DNA of 64,000 nt from the NCBI RefSeq assembly GCF_026262505.1, contig NC_067208.1, forward strand, positions 1,550,001 to 1,614,000, written 5' to 3'. This document shows positions 59,275 through 64,000 of the stretch, one piece after another. The notes beneath the pieces are model-generated. The model made no database searches, had not been told where the DNA came from, and saw nothing but the letters and a program-made list of their open reading frames with translations. Source of the stretch: Trichomonas vaginalis G3 (lineage: Eukaryota > Parabasalia > Trichomonadida > Trichomonadidae). Made by a program: the position numbers and the translations under genes. The stretch's first letter is position 1. Each line of letters starts with the position of its first letter.

Positions 59275-59672
59275 AGTTTAACCTTCAATTGACTGATGGT
59301 AAACAAATTCCATGCATCTCTGTCGCCATTTCTGTTAATATTTTTGCTGTCATTCATATCATCCACTTCCCCATCCGTTAGCTTTTGAGGATATGCGTTA
59401 GAATAGCTGTTCTTAAATGAAGGCTTTTCACCTTTGAGAGCATAAACTCTATAACTTTCTGCATACTTTATGTTTGAACCTCCTGAGCCATCATTGACAT
59501 AAATTTTTATAGGCTTCCACCCTTTGTTCATATTCCTGCTTCTTCCCTTTGCTCTTTTGTTCAGTAGTTCTACATCTTTATACACAGCTCCTGTCTCAGT
59601 GAATTCAACAATATTTTCATTCGTTAGCTTTACATTCAAACCCTTGTCGAGTATATTGTTCATTTCATACAT
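59271..59672 (-). CDS. Hypothetical protein (133 aa)
   Basis: Begins MYEMNNILDKGLNVKL (the second ATG at 59663 is also possible). The middle is basic (NKRAKGRSRNMNKGWKPIKIYVND) and the C-terminus is Asn/Asp-rich. Divergent from the CCG gene, the same position as the 20482 gene in element 1; sequence similarity between the two is not convincing by eye. No family recognised. Confidence 0.6.
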   Translation of the reverse strand: MYEMNNILDKGLNVKLTNENIVEFTETGAVYKDVELLNKRAKGRSRNMNKGWKPIKIYVNDGSGGSNIKYAESYRVYALKGEKPSFKNSYSNAYPQKLTDGEVDDMNDSKNINRNGDRDAWNLFTISQLKVKL

Positions 59673-59697
59673 ATAAAAGGTTTTTATTCTATATGAA

Positions 59698-60312
59698 ATG
59701 AGAAGCAAATCCATCTTAGCTGGTGCCGTTAATGTTCCAATTGAACCAACATCAAATGTTGACTCACGAACGACAAACAATATTGTCATAAAGAACTATA
59801 GTTCAGAGTGTTTGAAAGAAAAAGAACCAGAGCTGAAATCCGTGAATTTAAACTCAGCTTCAAACGCTAACGCTACATCAGATGTTAAGTTAGAGTATCC
59901 ACCACTGGACCAAATTCTTTCAAGAGAAGCCAACGACAACCCTTACACAAATGTTCAAACAAATCCTTCAGATAACGTAGACCATTACCTTCTTCAGTTA
60001 TACCAAACAATTTTACTCAAAGACGATAAGAAGCTTTTGACAAATCTTATAAGTAAGAACCAAATAATTCTAACAAAGGAGGACCTTGAAAATGTTATAT
60101 CACGAATAACAGGGAAACAATGTGTCATTGACTATCTCGACCCTGAAATCGAATGCTGTGGTCAAACTCCACTATTCATGAAAATAGGTAACATCCGCAT
60201 CATTGAAACACCAGGAACTACAGGAGTTGAGTTTAAGTATAAATATTCGAACGAGTATACAAAACTTTCAACAGAATATAAACTTTGCTTGAAATATGTT
60301 TTAGTAAATTAA
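59698..60312 (+). CDS. CCG-motif protein (204 aa), homologue of 19882-20463
   Basis: A low-complexity Asn/Ser/Thr N-terminus, a helical segment at about 100-135, DPEIECCGQTPLF with the CCG motif, then strands ending KLCLKYVLV. The pairing with the element-1 protein shows that this family travels with the capsid-module genes. Promoter TTTTTATTCTATATGAAATG. Confidence 0.65.
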   Translation: MRSKSILAGAVNVPIEPTSNVDSRTTNNIVIKNYSSECLKEKEPELKSVNLNSASNANATSDVKLEYPPLDQILSREANDNPYTNVQTNPSDNVDHYLLQLYQTILLKDDKKLLTNLISKNQIILTKEDLENVISRITGKQCVIDYLDPEIECCGQTPLFMKIGNIRIIETPGTTGVEFKYKYSNEYTKLSTEYKLCLKYVLVN

Positions 60313-60578
60313 AGCAATTTGTAATATCTATCCAAAACTTCTTCAACAGTATCGAACTCATCTTCATAATGCAAACCTAATCTTATTGACTTGGTGCAGT
60401 TTTCACTAACACAATATAGCGCTTTGCGCTCGGCGCCTTTGACGCCTTTTTCTGTTCTCTTGACTGACATAACTAACTCATTTGTTTCATCAAACAGCAA
60501 CAACCAAAGTTCATGACCTAATACATAACATTCATACTTTATATTTTTAGCTCTGAGTTCTCTTGTAAGCTGTTGCAT
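60309..60578 (-). CDS. Hypothetical protein (89 aa) overlapping the penton-like gene
   Basis: Starts inside the last 40 nt of the 60539 gene. Its promoter (TTTTTAGAAAATATTAAATG) lies within the coding sequence of that gene. Alpha/beta character (KYECYVLGHELWLLLFDETNELVMSVKR). Its stop overlaps that of the convergent CCG gene by 4 nt. No family recognised. Confidence 0.6.
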   Translation of the reverse strand: MQQLTRELRAKNIKYECYVLGHELWLLLFDETNELVMSVKRTEKGVKGAERKALYCVSENCTKSIRLGLHYEDEFDTVEEVLDRYYKLL

Positions 60579-61303
60579 TTAATATTTTCTAAAAAGTCAA
60601 CTTCAACAGTCATTCGCACTGGTGCCTTCAGTTCTACAGGCTCGCCCTGAAAGTCAACTAGTCTGAATTGCATGTCTTTCAAATTATGAGGACTAATGCG
60701 AACCCATTTACCTAAATGAGTTGCTATGACAGGAACGTTTGGAATGAACATTGAATTGACTGCATAACAGAAAGATTTATACTCTACTGAACCTTTACTA
60801 TTAACTCCTGAAATGCCTGTGACATTAGCTATTTTAGACTCAATGTATAAACAATTACCATAACATACGTATGGAACAGATTTCATCTCAATCGTTTTGT
60901 CAACACTTTTCAAAGGAAATGTCATATGGTATGCACCCAAAAGAAGTTGTACTCTATGACTCATTCGTGTTATCTTGAACTCTTTCTTGCTACTGAACTT
61001 CAATGTTCCCTCAGAAGAGAGTTCGACATCTATGTTGTCAATAGTTTCTTCATTTATGAGAGTACCTATGACTCCAGCAATTTTATCTATTCTATACTCT
61101 GCTCTGTTAGGAAATGTTATAAAACTTCTTTTGTCATCTATTTCAATCTCTATGAAATCTGTTTCATCTGTTATGACAAAAGTTGCGATAGTATTGAAGT
61201 CAACAACTCTGAAAGCAAGCGCTTCATTCTGAAGACCTAAGTTTGTTTGTAGCTTTACTGTCCCGTATTCGTTTGGGTCTGTACTTTGCAAATAGAACAA
61301 CAT
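60539..61303 (-). CDS. Putative penton-like minor capsid protein, counterpart of 19085
   Basis: A 254-aa beta-rich protein. The C-terminal MQFRLVDFQGEPVELKAPVR followed by MTVEV is the penton-like signature also seen in the element-1 protein. The N-terminal half (FNTIATFVITDETDFIEIEI) is strand-rich. A single jelly roll is inferred. Divergent from the fibre gene with 17 nt between start codons. Confidence 0.6.
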   Translation of the reverse strand: MLFYLQSTDPNEYGTVKLQTNLGLQNEALAFRVVDFNTIATFVITDETDFIEIEIDDKRSFITFPNRAEYRIDKIAGVIGTLINEETIDNIDVELSSEGTLKFSSKKEFKITRMSHRVQLLLGAYHMTFPLKSVDKTIEMKSVPYVCYGNCLYIESKIANVTGISGVNSKGSVEYKSFCYAVNSMFIPNVPVIATHLGKWVRISPHNLKDMQFRLVDFQGEPVELKAPVRMTVEVDFLENIKCNSLQENSELKI

Positions 61304-61320
61304 TTTATTCTCATTAAAAT
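61304..61320. promoter_or_regulatory. 17-nt symmetrical divergent promoter
   Basis: TTTATTCTCATTAAAAT between CAT and ATG serves the penton-like gene and the fibre gene. Confidence 0.7.
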
Positions 61321-64000
61321 ATGACTATTGCTGCATATGCGTATGAAACAAATGAAGCAAGAAGAGCACATGAACTAGTAAACGAAAACTCAACTTTAAC
61401 CATTGAAGGCAATGATTTAGTCATTGACGATGGAAAAACTAAAAAAGTCATTGATTTCGATACTTTTAACACTTATGACCCATTCATTACAACAAGCAAG
61501 GTTCCTATCATAAATGATGGAACGGTGCAATATATAAATTCTACAGTAGATGCCTCATTAGTGAAAGTACTGAATGTTCTCATTGAATTGTTAAAGAGCT
61601 TTCGATTTGACGACAACATTAAATGCCTAAAGAATTTAGTCATGAATGAGAAACAAATTCTTGGCGTTGCTGGTAGCAGTAATGATGTACACCTTATGAC
61701 ATTAGAATATTATAACGAACATAAAGATGAACTGAAAGGAGAGAAGGGTGACACCGGACCACAAGGACCACAAGGAATACAAGGAATACAAGGAATACAA
61801 GGAATACAAGGACCTCAAGGCGAAAACGGTTTGGATGGAAAGGATGGAAAGGATGGAAAAACTGCTAAATCATGGATATGGGACCTTATAAATACTGGTT
61901 TAACAGCTGCTTCATATGGAGTTCTTCAATACCAAATCGGAAAGATATGGGCGGTACTTGGTGAAGAAGTTTTAAATGACGTTAAAAATGCTTTGAACTT
62001 CATTTCAAATGGTTCGGATACTATTAAAACTTTATCTGGTTGGATGCAAGAAACAAGGAGTCAAATAGATACTGTAAGACGTATAGCAAACAATGCACGT
62101 ACGGGATTGGATACTTTACGACAAGCACAAAATACACTAAAGGAAGCAAATGATATTCTTGGCTCAGTATCAGACATGCATGAAGATTGGCTTAAAGGTA
62201 TTGACAAATCTTTAAAAAATCACAGTCAGTCTATTGCTGACTACAAGAAAAGTATAGATTTTTTACATAGTGCTATGGACGTACATGATGGAAGCATAAG
62301 GAACTTACTTAATGCTAACAATAACTTACCAGGAACTATTAAAGCATTTATAAAGTCCTTTGTAAAACCCGGTGCTCTAACATTTAGGTCTTTGAGAGCA
62401 AGAGCATTGAAGTCAAGAGATGCAGAAACTCCAACAGAACCTACAGAAGGAACTGAAACAACAGAAACTCCAAAAGAACCACCAAAACCAACAGCTAATG
62501 AAATATTGTTCGAATATTTTCCAAGGTACTCTGTTCTCATTGCATACATTCAAGAAATACTTAAGAAAGCAGACTTGACTTTAGGAGATGATGAAAGTTC
62601 TGTATATCTTTCGTTCCAGTTTCAAATAGCAGAACTTTTGAGACAGATATGCTTAATGTATGACAACATCTCTGATTTCACAAGATATGATGACGACCAT
62701 GACCCCGAACATGGTGAAGAAGAAGTTTTACAAACATCCATTAAGACAGGAAAGGTTTTAACTCAAAGTCTCATTATTGACACCAAAGATGGCGAAGTGG
62801 ACGTTCTTCAAGAGCTGAAGAAAAATACTTCTTCGGGAGGTGGTGGTAGGCATGAACTTGAAATAAATGAGATAGAAGAGAAATTAGCCGAAAAAGCAGA
62901 TAAAGAACATAAACACAATATCTCCGATATAAATGAACTTCAAGCTACATTAAATAGTAAAGCGGACAAAAATGAACTTGACGCAATGAACAAAGTTTTG
63001 AAATCTCATAAACACAACATCTCCGATATAAATGAACTTCAAGCTACATTAAATAGTAAAGCGGACAAGAACCATGTTCATTATATAACTTCAGACGAAC
63101 AGATTATAACGGACTACCATGGATATTTAACACGAAGTGATGAAGCGAAGACAAAAAATGTTAATGAAAGAAGATATAAATACATTCGTGCTAAAGGTTA
63201 TGACATAAGCTGTACTGTACAGTATGATGTAGCTAAAGCACCAGAAGCATTTGGTTATACCGGTGAAATTTATGCCTCTACTTTCAATGTTAACGGTGTA
63301 TTAGTTGAACCAAGATTTATGTTAAGAGTTAAGGCAAAAATAACGTTTGAAGATGCTATTAAAAGTAAAGCTGACAAAGTTGAACTCGAAGCAACGAACA
63401 AAGTTTTGAAATCTCATAAACACAACATCTCCGATATAAATGAACTTCAAGCTACATTAGACAGTAAAGCTGACAAGAACCATACACATAAATCCTTCAC
63501 TACTGTTAGAGCAGACGACATAATATTGAACTTTGACCTTGGTTCAAGTGCACCATTAGAAAATCCAAGTACAAGCGTAAAAGATACTCTTAACAGTTTA
63601 GATAAGAGTTGCAGGAACATTGAAAGTCATGCCAGAAACTTTGAAGCATATGAACTACGCAATGTTAGATAAGAAAGCAGACAAAACTTATGTAGATGAA
63701 GAACTACAAAGAAATTTTCGAAACCAGATACAATGACATTTACAACAGAAATTATAAATGGTGAACCAGCAACTCCATTTGAATTTGTTAGAGGTCTTCA
63801 ACCAGATACTTTTGAATTTTTCTTGGATAATTCTATTGAACTAACATTACATTATAAAAGTGGAACAAATGCAACATTTCATCCGGGAGATACATTCCAA
63901 ATGGTATTTAATGACATAAGTTCTTTAGAATATGTTTATAGAGTTATGAGCATATATGATTTAATATATCCTATAGGAGCTGTTTATACGTCTATGAATC
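61321..64000 (+). pseudogene. Fibre protein gene with collagen-like segment, frameshifted, 3' end outside window
   Basis: The first 783 codons are intact: a globular N-terminus, a collagen-like GPQGPQGIQGIQGIQG stretch at about 140-181, helical regions, and three copies of HKHNISDINELQATLNSKAD-type shaft repeats. The frame stops at 63672. Coding clearly continues in a second frame (DKKADKTYVDEELQRNF, 63668-63715) and then a third (MTFTTEIINGEPATPFEFVRG onward) to the window edge, where YPIGAVYTSMN is the start of the same collar domain as in the element-1 fibre. Two single-base shifts near 63665 and 63712 therefore separate shaft from head. They may be true damage or assembly errors. Confidence 0.8.

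Larger units (their letters stand above)
55910..64000. mobile_element. Maverick/Polinton element 2, left part
   Basis: A second virus-like element with homologues of element 1: packaging ATPase, two structural proteins, CCG-motif protein and fibre, in the same compact, divergent gene style. The left edge is uncertain: composition changes near 55910 (ACTGTGGCACTGCGCGCCTC). A matching right end is outside the window. PolB, integrase and major capsid genes are not in view. The protein sequences are strongly diverged from element 1, so this is a different lineage. Confidence 0.85.

Noticed and set aside
1-64000. tRNA, rRNA or snRNA genes
   Set aside because: No cloverleaf with a plausible anticodon arm and GTTCRA-type box, and no rRNA-like block was found on either strand.

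Overview
The window looks like a piece of a parabasalid genome, most likely Trichomonas vaginalis. The host part is very AT-rich and its genes show no introns. It carries a Rho/Rac-type GTPase and an alpha-glucan phosphorylase, MULE transposons, many satellites, and large virus-like Maverick/Polinton elements. The species is an inference from this combination and from host-gene starts preceded by TCACTTTTT or TCACTTCATT, which resemble the Trichomonas initiator.

Region 1 (1-754) is host DNA with a small group of long hairpins. Region 2 (760-26156) is a complete 25.4-kb Maverick (Polinton) with terminal inverted repeats of about 385 bp ending in A/T homopolymers and a candidate 5-bp target duplication (AAACA). 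It encodes a DNA adenine methyltransferase, a phage-like fibre with a collar domain, a DDD-type integrase, protein-primed-type PolB, an HNH protein, a KilA-N protein, a packaging ATPase, a D5-like SF3 helicase, likely jelly-roll capsid proteins and several small structural proteins. The major-capsid gene and a large coiled-coil gene are broken by frameshifts. I recognised no adenain-type protease.

Region 3 (26162-55900) is host DNA. It holds few genes: a helical-repeat protein, a 54-aa membrane protein, a low-complexity protein, glucan phosphorylase and the Rac GTPase. It also holds two damaged MULE transposases, a solo MULE terminal repeat, arrays of 110-, 121-, 122- and 249-bp repeats, and a 1.3-kb run of about 17 long hairpins that alternate between two sequence families.

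Region 4 (about 55.9 kb to the window end) is the left part of a second, divergent Maverick. It has homologues of the first element's ATPase, two structural proteins, a CCG-motif protein and the fibre. Its fibre gene is frameshifted and runs off the edge.

The clearest system-level signal is the elements' regulatory grammar. Most genes start at TTTTTA-(about 8-12 nt)-TAAAATG. This motif is nearly its own reverse complement and serves divergent gene pairs whose start codons are only 16-18 nt apart. A second promoter type precedes the KilA-N gene and its neighbours, next to an iteron-like cluster whose architecture, but not sequence, is shared by both elements.
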